Source: JAGXQV01 sp964451375
GTDB lineage: Bacteria; Pseudomonadota; Gammaproteobacteria; Burkholderiales; Sulfuricellaceae
Direction: 5' to 3'
DNA length: 64,000 bases
Assembly: GCA_964451375.1 (NCBI GenBank)
Contig: CAYVIN010000012.1
Span: forward strand, 3,422 to 67,421
Shown: positions 42,028 through 50,393 of the stretch, one piece after another
How positions within the stretch are numbered: the first letter of the stretch is position 1
How the letters are laid out: each line of letters opens with the position of its first letter
The notes under the pieces: generated by a model
The model's database searches: none
What the model was told of the DNA's origin: nothing
What the model saw: only the letters and a program-made list of their open reading frames with translations
Position numbers and translations under genes: made by a program

Positions 42028-43021
42028 TTCCGATGAAGGATTGAAAAAAAGTGCGATACTCCTCCTGACGTTGGGTGAGGAAGAGGCGGCGGAGGTATTT
42101 AAATATCTCAATCCCAAGGAAGTTCAGAAGCTTGGGACGGCCATGGCGAGCCTGGGTGGGACGACCAAGGACAAAATTGCCGAGGTGTTGCAGGAGTTCT
42201 GTGAAACCACTCGCGAGCGCACCTCGCTGGGGATGGCCTCCGACGACTATATTCGGTCGGTGCTGACGAAAGCGCTGGGCAGCGACAAGGCTGCCGGTCT
42301 GCTTGACCGGATTCTCAAGGGGGGCGACACCAGCGGCATCGAAGCGCTGAAGTTCATGGAAGGCAACGCCATCGCCGAACTCATCAAGAACGAACACCCC
42401 CAGATCATCGCCACCATCCTGGTACATCTCGAACCTGATCTGGTCAGCGATATCATCAAGTTTTTCCCGGAGCGTCTGCGCAATGACGTGATGTTGCGGA
42501 TCGCCACCCTCGACGGCGTACAGCCGGCGGCATTGGCGGAACTCAACGACGTATTGACCAAACTCCTGGCCGGCTCCAAAAATATCCAGAAAACCATTAT
42601 GGGGGGCGTCAAAACTGCCGCCGAAGTGCTCAATTACCTGGGCACCCAACTCGAATCGTCGGTTATCGCCAGTGTGCGCGACTACGATCCCGAGCTTGCC
42701 CAGAAAATCCAGGACGAAATGTTCGTCTTCGAGAACATCATGGAAATCGACGACCGGGGCATTCAGCTTCTGTTGCGCGAAGTTCAGTCGGATTCACTGG
42801 TGGTTGCCCTGAAAGGGGCCAACCAGGAGTTGCGCGAGAAAATTTTCAAAAATATGTCTTCCCGCGCCGCCGAAATGCTGCGTGACGACCTTGAATCGAA
42901 AGGCCCGGTGCGGCTTTCCGAAGTCGAAGGGGAGCAGAAGAGCATCCTCCAGGTGGTGCGCCGCCTAGCCGACGAAGGTCAGATCGTCCTGGGCGGCAAG
43001 GGGGAGGACTCTTTTGTCTAA
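42020..43021 (+). CDS. fliG: Flagellar motor switch protein FliG
   Basis: 333 residues. The N domain (KKSAILLLTLGEEEAAEVFKYLNPKEVQ) docks on FliF. The middle domain has EHPQIIATIL, and the C domain with conserved charged residues (FENIMEIDDRGIQLLLREV, SSRAAEMLRDDLESKGPVRLSEVE) is the torque face. The start is GTG 42020, preceded by AGGGAG and overlapping the fliF end. The length and motifs are complete. Confidence 0.96.
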   Translation: MADSDEGLKKSAILLLTLGEEEAAEVFKYLNPKEVQKLGTAMASLGGTTKDKIAEVLQEFCETTRERTSLGMASDDYIRSVLTKALGSDKAAGLLDRILKGGDTSGIEALKFMEGNAIAELIKNEHPQIIATILVHLEPDLVSDIIKFFPERLRNDVMLRIATLDGVQPAALAELNDVLTKLLAGSKNIQKTIMGGVKTAAEVLNYLGTQLESSVIASVRDYDPELAQKIQDEMFVFENIMEIDDRGIQLLLREVQSDSLVVALKGANQELREKIFKNMSSRAAEMLRDDLESKGPVRLSEVEGEQKSILQVVRRLADEGQIVLGGKGEDSFV

Positions 43022-43766
43022 TCGGATCATCCCGCGCGAGCAGCTTGGCGAATACCAGCGCTGGCAGCTTGATTCTTTCGAGGAGCAATTACCTCTCCCG
43101 ATGGAACCCGAGCCGGAACCCGAGCCGGTTGTGGAGGATCAGGGGCCGCAATTCAACTGGCCGACCGCCGAGGAAATCGAGCAAATCCAGCAGCGCGCCC
43201 ATGAGCAGGGGATGCAGGCGGGTCATCAGGAAGGCGTCGCCGCCGGTCATCAGGAAGGCCGGGCAGCCGGTCATCAGGAAGGTCTGGCCGCCGGGCGCGA
43301 AGAAGGATACGCCGCCGGTTATGCGGAAGGTCGCGAGCAATCCCAGGCTGAACTGGAAATCATCAAACAACTTGCCAATTCGCTGGATGCAGCCCTGATT
43401 GGTTTTGAAACCGAAATGGGTGAGGAAGTGCTTAACTTCTCGCTCGCCGTGGCCCGTCAAGTCATTCGCAACGCCTTGCGTTTTCGTCCCGAGGCGCTGC
43501 TCACCATCGTTCGCGACGCGATTGCCAGTTTGCCCCAGCCGGGACAACATCCCCAATTGATTCTGCATCCCGAGGATGCAGCACTGGTGCGCACCCTTAT
43601 GGAAGAGGAACTGGCGCATTTTCACTGTCGTATTCTCGAAGACAGCCATCTCGAACGTGGCGGCTGCCGCATCAAAACCGACTCCAGCGAAATCGACGCC
43701 ACGCTCGGTGGACGCTGGGATAAAGCCATGTTGGCGCTGGGCCGCGACGACGCATGGCTGGTCTGA
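43014..43766 (+). CDS. fliH: Flagellar assembly protein FliH
   Basis: 250 residues; a cytoplasmic regulator of the FliI ATPase. The start is TTG 43014, inside the fliG end, with GGGGGAGG upstream. The N-terminal half is Glu/Pro-rich, then a Gly-spaced helix repeats AGHQEG every 8 residues (about 68-100), the known GxxxG-like array of FliH. The C-terminal domain (AVARQVIRNALRFRPEALLTIV, CRILEDSHLERGGCRI, DATLGGRWDKAM) is typical. Confidence 0.92.
   Translation: MSNRIIPREQLGEYQRWQLDSFEEQLPLPMEPEPEPEPVVEDQGPQFNWPTAEEIEQIQQRAHEQGMQAGHQEGVAAGHQEGRAAGHQEGLAAGREEGYAAGYAEGREQSQAELEIIKQLANSLDAALIGFETEMGEEVLNFSLAVARQVIRNALRFRPEALLTIVRDAIASLPQPGQHPQLILHPEDAALVRTLMEEELAHFHCRILEDSHLERGGCRIKTDSSEIDATLGGRWDKAMLALGRDDAWLV
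43217..43330 (+). repeat. 24-bp tandem repeat inside fliH
   Basis: GGTCATCAGGAAGG recurs at 43221-43234, 43245-43258 and 43269-43282 with a 24-bp period, followed by diverged units. It encodes the AGHQEG repeats. The nearly identical DNA copies suggest recent slippage and a length that can vary. Confidence 0.75.
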
Positions 43767-43836
43767 TGGCGGGAAAAGTTGTCCCAGAGCGCCAATTGAT
43801 CGTGTCCACCCTCATGATGTATTCGGAAAGCCGAAT

Positions 43837-45270
43837 TTGCAAGCCGCAGCCACTCCCGAAATCGCCGTAACGCCTACCTCGCCTACCGGGCGCTGGCGCG
43901 ATTATCTGCGCGGTTGTGCCGCTGCGGTAGAAACGGCCTCATCCTGGGTGGTTACCGGGCGGCTGACGCGGGTTGCCGGACTGGTTATGGAGGCGGTCGG
44001 TTTGCGTCTCGCGGTGGGCAGCAGTTGTATCGTGTTTCTTCCCGACGGTCATGAAGTGGATGCGGAAGTGGTGGGTTTTTCCGGGGAAAAACTCTACCTC
44101 ATGCCATCCACCGACGTGTATGGACTGGTGCCCGGCGCACGGGTGATTCCAGCCCAACCGGAAAGCCTGTATCTCCCGGTTTTCGGGCAGCCCTACATCC
44201 CCCATCGGCGCACCGAGGATCGTGGTCGTCAGGTGCCGGTGGGGCATGAATTGCTGGGGCGTATCCTCGACGGCACCGGACGCCCTCTGGATCGCCACGG
44301 CCCGCTGGGCGTGGAGCGGCGCGTCCCCTTGCAGAGCCGCCCCTTCAACCCGCTCAACCGCGCCCCGATTCGCGACGTGCTGGATGTCGGGGTGCGCGCC
44401 ATCAACGCCCTGCTTACGGTAGGGCGCGGCCAGCGGATGGGGTTGTTCGCGGGTAGCGGCGTGGGTAAAAGTATCCTGCTCGGGATGATGGCGCGTTACA
44501 CCAGCGCCGACGTGATTGTGGTTGGACTGATCGGCGAGCGGGGCCGCGAGGTTAAGGAATTCATCGAGAACATCCTCGGTGAAGAAGGCATGGCGCGCTC
44601 CGTGGTGGTCGCCGCTCCCGCTGATACCCCGCCCCTGCAACGCCTGCACGGTGCGGCCTACGCCACCGCCATCGCCGAATTTTTTCGCGATGAAGGCAAA
44701 AATGTCCTGCTCATCATGGATTCGCTCACCCGTTACGCCATGGCGCAGCGCGAAATCGCCCTGGCCATCGGCGAACCGCCTGCGACCAAAGGGTATCCGC
44801 CGTCGGTTTTCGCCAAGCTCCCGCAACTGGTTGAACGGGCCGGCAACGGCAAAGTCGGCGGCGGTTCGATCACCGCATTTTATACGGTGCTGACTGAGGG
44901 CGATGACCAGCAGGATCCCATCGCCGACAGCGCCCGCGCGATTCTCGACGGCCACGTCGTGTTGTCGCGTAACCTCTCCGATCAAGGCCACTATCCGGCC
45001 ATCGACATCGAGGCCTCGATCAGCCGCGCGATTACCGAACTGATTCCGCAAAACGAACTCGACCAGGTGCGGCGTTTCAAGATGTTGTATTCGCGCTACC
45101 AGCGCAATCGCGACCTGATCAACGTCGGCGCCTACATCAAGGGCAGCGACCCCCTGCTCGACGAAGCCATCGCCATGTATCCGCGTCTGGAGGCCTTCCT
45201 TCAGCAAGGTATCCAGCAACGTGAAGGTTATGAAAGTTGTCGCCGCCAGTTGGGCGAACTGCTTCACTAA
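43837..45270 (+). CDS. fliI: Flagellum-specific ATPase FliI
   Basis: About 477 residues. The export ATPase core is complete: GRLTRVAGLVMEAVGL, GLFAGSGVGKSILLGMMAR (P-loop), VGLIGERGREVKEF, LLIMDSLTRYAMAQREIALA, EPPATKGYPPSVF and TVLTEGDD. The start is uncertain. There is no in-frame ATG between the fliH stop and the conserved core; TTG 43837 with GGAAAG 6 bases upstream is the best choice. The ATG that overlaps the fliH stop (43766) is in another frame and runs into a stop after 34 codons. Confidence 0.92.
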   Translation: MQAAATPEIAVTPTSPTGRWRDYLRGCAAAVETASSWVVTGRLTRVAGLVMEAVGLRLAVGSSCIVFLPDGHEVDAEVVGFSGEKLYLMPSTDVYGLVPGARVIPAQPESLYLPVFGQPYIPHRRTEDRGRQVPVGHELLGRILDGTGRPLDRHGPLGVERRVPLQSRPFNPLNRAPIRDVLDVGVRAINALLTVGRGQRMGLFAGSGVGKSILLGMMARYTSADVIVVGLIGERGREVKEFIENILGEEGMARSVVVAAPADTPPLQRLHGAAYATAIAEFFRDEGKNVLLIMDSLTRYAMAQREIALAIGEPPATKGYPPSVFAKLPQLVERAGNGKVGGGSITAFYTVLTEGDDQQDPIADSARAILDGHVVLSRNLSDQGHYPAIDIEASISRAITELIPQNELDQVRRFKMLYSRYQRNRDLINVGAYIKGSDPLLDEAIAMYPRLEAFLQQGIQQREGYESCRRQLGELLH

Positions 45271-45277
45271 ATAACCC

Positions 45278-45724
45278 GTGGCGCGCCCCTTTCCTCTTAA
45301 AACCCTGCTGCAACTGGCTCGCGACAACAGCGAAGAAGCCGGGCGCAAACTCGGCAAGCTCAGGGCAAAATGGCAGGAAGCTGAAGAAAAACACCAGCAG
45401 CTCATTTCCTTTCGCGAGGAATACCGCAACCGGCTCCATCTCAATACCCAACAGGGAATGCAGATGTCGGCCTGGCGCGAGTTCCAGTCCTTCATGCTCA
45501 AGCTCGACAAGGCCATCGAAATGCAGGGCGACGAAGTCGCGAAATGCAAATTACGCTGGGAAGCCGGGCAACGTGAATGGATGGAAGAACAGCGCAAACT
45601 CAAGGCCTACGACACCCTGGAGCAACGCCACCAAAGCAAGGAAAACCAGCGCGAAGCCAAGGTGGAACAAAAGGAAACCGACGAATTTGCCGGAAAACTC
45701 GCCGGCAAACAGCCGGGCGGATAA
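45278..45724 (+). CDS. fliJ: Flagellar export protein FliJ
   Basis: 148 residues, almost entirely charged coiled coil (LLQLARDNSEEAGRKLGKL, KHQQLISFREEYRNRL, KLDKAIEMQGDEVAKCKLRW), typical of FliJ, which links the FliI hexamer to FlhA. The start is GTG 45278, 7 bases after the fliI stop. It is the last gene of this flagellar run; fliK and others must lie elsewhere. Confidence 0.9.
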   Translation: MARPFPLKTLLQLARDNSEEAGRKLGKLRAKWQEAEEKHQQLISFREEYRNRLHLNTQQGMQMSAWREFQSFMLKLDKAIEMQGDEVAKCKLRWEAGQREWMEEQRKLKAYDTLEQRHQSKENQREAKVEQKETDEFAGKLAGKQPGG

Positions 45725-45786
45725 GGAGTGGCGAGCGCCGTTTCAGCGTGATACGGTGGCAGCCATAAACCTAGAAAAGGCAGTTT

Positions 45787-45915
45787 GAACCGCAAAGGCG
45801 CAAAGACGCAGAGGAAAAACAAAAGGTTACCCGTTTCAGATCGTTCACCCACCAGGTGAGCGCGGAACATTCCACATGTTATTGATTTCTTTGCGCCTTA
45901 GCGCCTTTGCGGTTC
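45787..45915. repeat. Intergenic palindromic repeat (GAACCGCAAAGGCGC family)
   Basis: GAACCGCAAAGGCGC at 45787-45801 and its exact reverse complement at 45901-45915 bound a 129-bp segment. The similarity continues inward with diverged GCAAAGACGCAGAGG-like units, so each arm is about 28 bases. It contains no gene. It ends 45 bases before the TlpA-like start and may affect its leader. Confidence 0.65.
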
Positions 45916-45959
45916 TGAGCGGAGGTTTTAAGGATAAACAGGAATCGTCAGGAGGAAAC

Positions 45960-46823
45960 ATGTCCAACACCATGTCACGTATCAACCGACTTTTGGCCGT
46001 CTGGCTGATCTGCCTGCCCGCATTTGCCGCGCCGCCCCAACTCACCGATGTCCAGGCGATTCCCCACGTCGGGTCAGGCGCGCGGGAAACCTATGCCGGG
46101 GGATTTCTTCAATCCGACCTGCACCGGGCTTTTGCCATCGCGCCGGGCGGCGCGTGGGGCTGGGCATCCGAGCAGGGTAATGGGGAAGCGGCCCTCTCCG
46201 CCGCCCTCGACGCCTGCGCCAAACACAGCGAAATTCCCTGCGTCCCGTATGCCGTCGATGACCGGGTCGTGTTCGCCGCATCAACTTGGCCGACCCTGTG
46301 GGGACCATACAAAAACCGCAGTGACGCCGCCAAGGTGGCGGCCGGTAAAAAGCGCGGAATGCGCTTCCCCAACCTGGCGTTTGCCGACGCCCTGGGTAAA
46401 CCCCTCAAGCTCGCCGACTTGCGAGGCAAGGTGGTTGTCCTGCATTTCTGGGGCTCCTGGTGCCCCCCTTGTGTCAGGGAATTGCCCGACCTGCAACAAC
46501 TGGTCGCCCAGATGAAAGGGCAGGGGGATATTGTTTTCGTCCTGCTTGCCGTCCGGGAAAATACCGGCGACGCGCGGCGCTGGCTAAACAGCCGGAAGCT
46601 CGACCTGCCCCTTTACGACAACGGTCTCAAAGGGCCGGAAGATGAAAACCTCAGACTCGCTGACGGCGGCAAAATCCGCGACCGCGAACTGGCGATGGTT
46701 TTCCCCACCACCTACGTTGTGGATAAACACGGCCTGATTGTGTTTTCCCACGCCGGGCCGCTGGAAAACTGGCTGCAATACGCGATATTTCTGAAAGATG
46801 TGGCGGTGAAATCAGGGAAGTAA
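45960..46823 (+). CDS. Secreted DUF4189-like/TlpA thioredoxin fusion
   Basis: 287 residues: a signal peptide (about 1-23), then residues 50-115 with two Cys and the pattern RAFAIAPGGAWGWASEQGN, resembling DUF4189. A TlpA/ResA-type thioredoxin domain follows (135-280) with the active site WCPPC at 167-171 and the cis-proline loop FPTTYVVDKHG. It probably acts as a periplasmic thiol reductant. ATG 45960 has a perfect GGAGGA SD; the upstream codons overlap the repeat element and are not protein-like. It is convergent with the kinase gene at 46849. Confidence 0.8.
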   Translation: MSNTMSRINRLLAVWLICLPAFAAPPQLTDVQAIPHVGSGARETYAGGFLQSDLHRAFAIAPGGAWGWASEQGNGEAALSAALDACAKHSEIPCVPYAVDDRVVFAASTWPTLWGPYKNRSDAAKVAAGKKRGMRFPNLAFADALGKPLKLADLRGKVVVLHFWGSWCPPCVRELPDLQQLVAQMKGQGDIVFVLLAVRENTGDARRWLNSRKLDLPLYDNGLKGPEDENLRLADGGKIRDRELAMVFPTTYVVDKHGLIVFSHAGPLENWLQYAIFLKDVAVKSGK

Positions 46824-46848
46824 TTGTTTGAAAAGAATAACGAATGGC

Positions 46849-49686
46849 TCACTGGTTGTGAATCACGTTTTCCGGGGACTTGAGTGGTGGTGATGTGCTT
46901 ATGCCGCCAGAGGCGAGGGGCAGCGTGACGGTGAATAGCGCACCGTCGCCGCTGTTGTGGGCTTCAATCTGACCGAGGAAGTTGCGTTCGATGATCATCT
47001 TGGACATGTAGAGGCCGATGCCGCTGCCTTGCGCCTTGGTGGTGAAGTAAGGGTCGAAGACCCTGGGCAGGACATCTGCCGGGATGCCCCCGCCGTTATC
47101 ACCGACGGTCAGGATGCCCATGCCGTGTTCTTCGCGCAAGTCGAGGATGATTCGACCATTGGTTTCGCCGCTTTGAAGAATGGCTTCCTTGGCGTTGGCG
47201 AGAAGATTGAGCACCACTTGGGCAAACTGGTTGTCGAAACCATTGGCTTGTAGGTCGGTGACGAGGTGCTTCTCAATCTGGATGAAATTGTTCTTGAGCG
47301 ATGCTTCCATGACGGATAACGCATCCTCTATCGACTGACAAACCGCGAATTGGTGCGGGGCGCGATCAGGACGGAAAAAATCACGGAAATCGTCAATGGT
47401 CTTCGACATACGGTCGATTAGCTTTCGTCCCGTATCGGTTTCTTCTTCCAGAAAAGTTTCGCTAAGGTCGTTGTAGGCATAGGCGTCCTTGATATTGGCG
47501 AGGATCAAGCCCAGCGCGTTGAGCGGCTGGCGCCATTGGTGTGCAATGTTGTGAACCATTTCACCCATGGCGGCGAGACGGGATTGTTGAATCAGGATGA
47601 GGTCTTTTTCGCGGTTCTTGCTCAGTTCTTCCTGAACCCTGTTTTCGAGAGTCTGGTTGAGGCGGAACAGCGCTTCTTCAGCCTTCTTGCGCTCGCTTAC
47701 GTCAAGCAGCACCAGCAGTAGTCCCTCGACTTTCCCGGATTTATTCTTGACCGGGTAAAGATCCCAGTCCCAGTAGGAAATTCCCAATTCAGGCTGATCG
47801 GGATACTCGAAGGGTTTGGCATTGTAGGAAACCGGCTCGCCGGTTTCCGTAACCCGGCGGAAGATGGATTCGTTCTCTGCATTAGGGTAAAGGTCGAAAT
47901 GGTTTCTACCAATAAAAAATTCCGGCGGTTGTTGCTCTGTTTGGGCATAAGCCTGATTAACCCGGATAAAGTTGAATTGGGTGTCCAGGTAGGCCAAAAG
48001 GAATTTTGTGGTGGCGAAAACCCGTTCCAGGAACTCACTGTTTTCACGAAGTGTTTTTTCTGTTTGCAGGTGTTCTGTGATGTCTCTGGCCGCTGAATAA
48101 ATCAGGTTGCCTACTGGGGTCGCCCGCCATTCCAGCCAACGGTATTCGCCGTCCTTGCGCCGGTAGCGGTTTGTGAAGCCGACCACTTCCTGTTGGGCGG
48201 CTAACTGGGTGACTGCTTCCAGGGTAGAGGCTTGATCATCGGGGTGAACAAATTCCAAAAATTTCCTGGCGAGCAACTCGTTGCGTTGAAATCCCAGAGT
48301 CCTTTCCCATTCCAGATTCAGGCGCAGGAAATTGCCGTTGGTGTCAGCGATGCACAGCAGATCCAGGGCGAGAGTAAAAAACTGATCCAATTCCTCAGTG
48401 CTCTTGCGTAGTTCGGCGGTGCGCGCTGTAACCGTCAGCTCCAGGTCTTCCTTGGCGTGGCGTAATTCGTCTTCTATGCGCTTGTTATCCAACAGGGATT
48501 TGGCGAGTTTCAGATTGCTGAAACTCAACTTCGAGATAAGGGTGGCAAATTTTCCATAGAACGCCATCAAGTGGGCGATTTTTTCCCTGCTGCATAAAGG
48601 AACCTGTTTGATGGCTGTCAGGTAGGCATCCTTGTCGAAGCCGTAATGGTCTGCCTGACGGGCAAACAGGTCGAGGTCGGGCGGGGTATCCTCATAGAAA
48701 AACTGCCCGACAAAAATGTTGGCGACATGTTTGCCTCCGATAAACAGCGGCGTGGAAACGTCCCAAAGGTGGTTTTTGCATTGATATGCCTGGCACTGGC
48801 CTTCCAGTATGCCGCGCGTTAACACCAGATCGCTTTCCCGGCAGTTTTGCAAGGTCTGGGGGTGGATGCGGTGAAATTTCGTACAAATGTTCTGCCAGCC
48901 GATCCCCACCAGCACATCGCCCTTGAGATCAATGATGGCGGTTGCAACCTGGGAGAGATGGTTGAATTCCCTCATCAGATCACATAATTCCTGGGTATTG
49001 AGAATGTTGCGGAGCTCCTGTTTCTCGATCGGCATGTCCGGTAGCAACAGGGTGTCCAGTTTGAGTTGCAGTTCTTCGTTGGTAGTGCGCAGCTCTTCCT
49101 CAACTTGTTGGCGTACTTCCACTTCTCCTTCCAACTCTTGGTAGGCCTTTTGCAGCCGGGAGTGACCGAGAATCTCATTTTTCAGGATCAACGCGGCGTA
49201 ATTGAAAAAAGTTGGGAGATGTTTGCGCCACTCCTGAGTGTTGATATGGACGTTCTCGATTTTGAAGACGCCGATCAGATTAGTCCCCACCAGTAGAGGA
49301 AATACCCAAGTCCAGGCATGAGGAAGCGCCAATTCCTGCATTTGCGCCTTGTCGGCGTCAAGTTGGTATTCGGCCATTTCCCTGCTATCCATGGCACGCC
49401 TTACTTCGGGGTCGTCAAGGGTATCCAGCTTGGTATGGTTGCCGTAGAGATCACTGCGGTGGATGTCTTGATCAATGAAGTAATAGAGGATGAGATTGGT
49501 GCCGCCGATATTTTCCATCACGATGCGCGGCATGGCGTCGGCGACATTCTCCAGCCCCGCGACAGAACCAAGCTGTTGCATCATGTTGACCAGTAGCTGG
49601 AGGTAAGACTTGTCCCCAGCCAGTTTTCTGGCGCGTTTTTGTAGTGTTTCCCATTCCTCTCTGGGGATGGTGAGCATTTCTGGCAT
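46849..49686 (-). CDS. PocR/PAS sensor histidine kinase of the corrinoid cluster
   Basis: 945 residues, cytosolic. A GAF-like region (about 30-180), coiled coil and a PocR-type ligand domain (about 230-400: LCDLMREFNHLSQVATAII, CTKFHRIHPQTLQNC, CKNHLWDVSTPLFIGGKHV) are followed by two PAS domains (about 435-560, 570-690) and a kinase core with HNIAHQWRQPLNAL as the phospho-acceptor box, NLLANAKEAI and GSGIGLYMSK. PocR domains are thought to bind small alcohols or C1-type compounds. It lies 80 bases after the DUF1638 gene in the methyl-transfer operon, so it probably senses that system's substrate. No receiver is attached or adjacent. Confidence 0.87.
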   Translation of the reverse strand: MPEMLTIPREEWETLQKRARKLAGDKSYLQLLVNMMQQLGSVAGLENVADAMPRIVMENIGGTNLILYYFIDQDIHRSDLYGNHTKLDTLDDPEVRRAMDSREMAEYQLDADKAQMQELALPHAWTWVFPLLVGTNLIGVFKIENVHINTQEWRKHLPTFFNYAALILKNEILGHSRLQKAYQELEGEVEVRQQVEEELRTTNEELQLKLDTLLLPDMPIEKQELRNILNTQELCDLMREFNHLSQVATAIIDLKGDVLVGIGWQNICTKFHRIHPQTLQNCRESDLVLTRGILEGQCQAYQCKNHLWDVSTPLFIGGKHVANIFVGQFFYEDTPPDLDLFARQADHYGFDKDAYLTAIKQVPLCSREKIAHLMAFYGKFATLISKLSFSNLKLAKSLLDNKRIEDELRHAKEDLELTVTARTAELRKSTEELDQFFTLALDLLCIADTNGNFLRLNLEWERTLGFQRNELLARKFLEFVHPDDQASTLEAVTQLAAQQEVVGFTNRYRRKDGEYRWLEWRATPVGNLIYSAARDITEHLQTEKTLRENSEFLERVFATTKFLLAYLDTQFNFIRVNQAYAQTEQQPPEFFIGRNHFDLYPNAENESIFRRVTETGEPVSYNAKPFEYPDQPELGISYWDWDLYPVKNKSGKVEGLLLVLLDVSERKKAEEALFRLNQTLENRVQEELSKNREKDLILIQQSRLAAMGEMVHNIAHQWRQPLNALGLILANIKDAYAYNDLSETFLEEETDTGRKLIDRMSKTIDDFRDFFRPDRAPHQFAVCQSIEDALSVMEASLKNNFIQIEKHLVTDLQANGFDNQFAQVVLNLLANAKEAILQSGETNGRIILDLREEHGMGILTVGDNGGGIPADVLPRVFDPYFTTKAQGSGIGLYMSKMIIERNFLGQIEAHNSGDGALFTVTLPLASGGISTSPPLKSPENVIHNQ

Positions 49687-49766
49687 GTCCGGGTACCTTA
49701 TTGAATCCTGTCTGTATTGCCTGTAGGTACTATTTTGCTGTGGTGTTTAGCAGAATTTGTCCGATG

Positions 49767-50393
49767 TCAGGCTGTATCGGCTTGGCATTTGCGGGTGATG
49801 GCATCAGTAAGAACCGATTCAAGATGGTTAAGGTCGGCGTCCAGCCATTCCAATGGCAAATCCACGAAGCGGGCGGCGGCTTCGGCGGCGGCGTTGAAAT
49901 CGGTGGAGCAGGGAGTGCGGATGGCGATCATCTTTTTGTGGCTGCTATGGAAAATTTCCCTGACCACCGTGATTTTATTTCCGAAACACTCTGTGATCAT
50001 GGGTTCCCAGCTCAGCGCCCAATCCTCCAGAAGGAAATAGGCCCCCAGCGAAAGTTCCTCCATAAAACGCTCGTAGCCCAGCAGCATAACGATACAGTTC
50101 TGGCCGTGGGTGCGCAGGGTATGGTGTTTTTCCAGAATGTCGTCCATGCGAGGGTGGCAGCTGCCGTAAAAAACAATGGTCTGCCGCCCTTTCTGGTCAT
50201 CGAAATCCAGCGTGGTGTCCAGCTGGCTGTACAGCTTGTCGAAATAATTGTGCAGCGACGAAACCAGAAACTGGGTCTCGATGTTCCAGCCATTTTTTTT
50301 GATGAGGAACTCGACTTCCTTGTGGAGAATGCCGCAGCCCACCATGACCAAGGGTTGGGTGGTGGCAACAAGTGGGGGCAGGGTGGGGGTCAT
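49767..50393 (-). CDS. DUF1638 protein of the corrinoid methyl-transfer cluster
   Basis: 208 residues. The DUF1638 fold starts VMVGCGILHKEVEFLI and contains IVFYGSCHPRMDDIL and CIVMLLGYERFMEEL with several conserved Cys/His. Members are found almost only beside corrinoid methyltransferases in anaerobes and methanogens; their reaction is not established. Its ATG overlaps the methyltransferase stop (ATGA), implying coupled expression. Confidence 0.82.
   Translation of the reverse strand: MTPTLPPLVATTQPLVMVGCGILHKEVEFLIKKNGWNIETQFLVSSLHNYFDKLYSQLDTTLDFDDQKGRQTIVFYGSCHPRMDDILEKHHTLRTHGQNCIVMLLGYERFMEELSLGAYFLLEDWALSWEPMITECFGNKITVVREIFHSSHKKMIAIRTPCSTDFNAAAEAAARFVDLPLEWLDADLNHLESVLTDAITRKCQADTA

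Noticed and set aside
43221..43282. Regularly spaced 24-bp repeats considered as a CRISPR-like array
   Set aside because: They are in frame inside fliH, spacers are not unique, and they encode its known glycine-spaced helix.
43939..45603. A 554-codon open frame antisense to fliI and fliJ
   Set aside because: It is the shadow of a biased coding strand; no motif, no SD, and fliI is unmistakable on the other strand.
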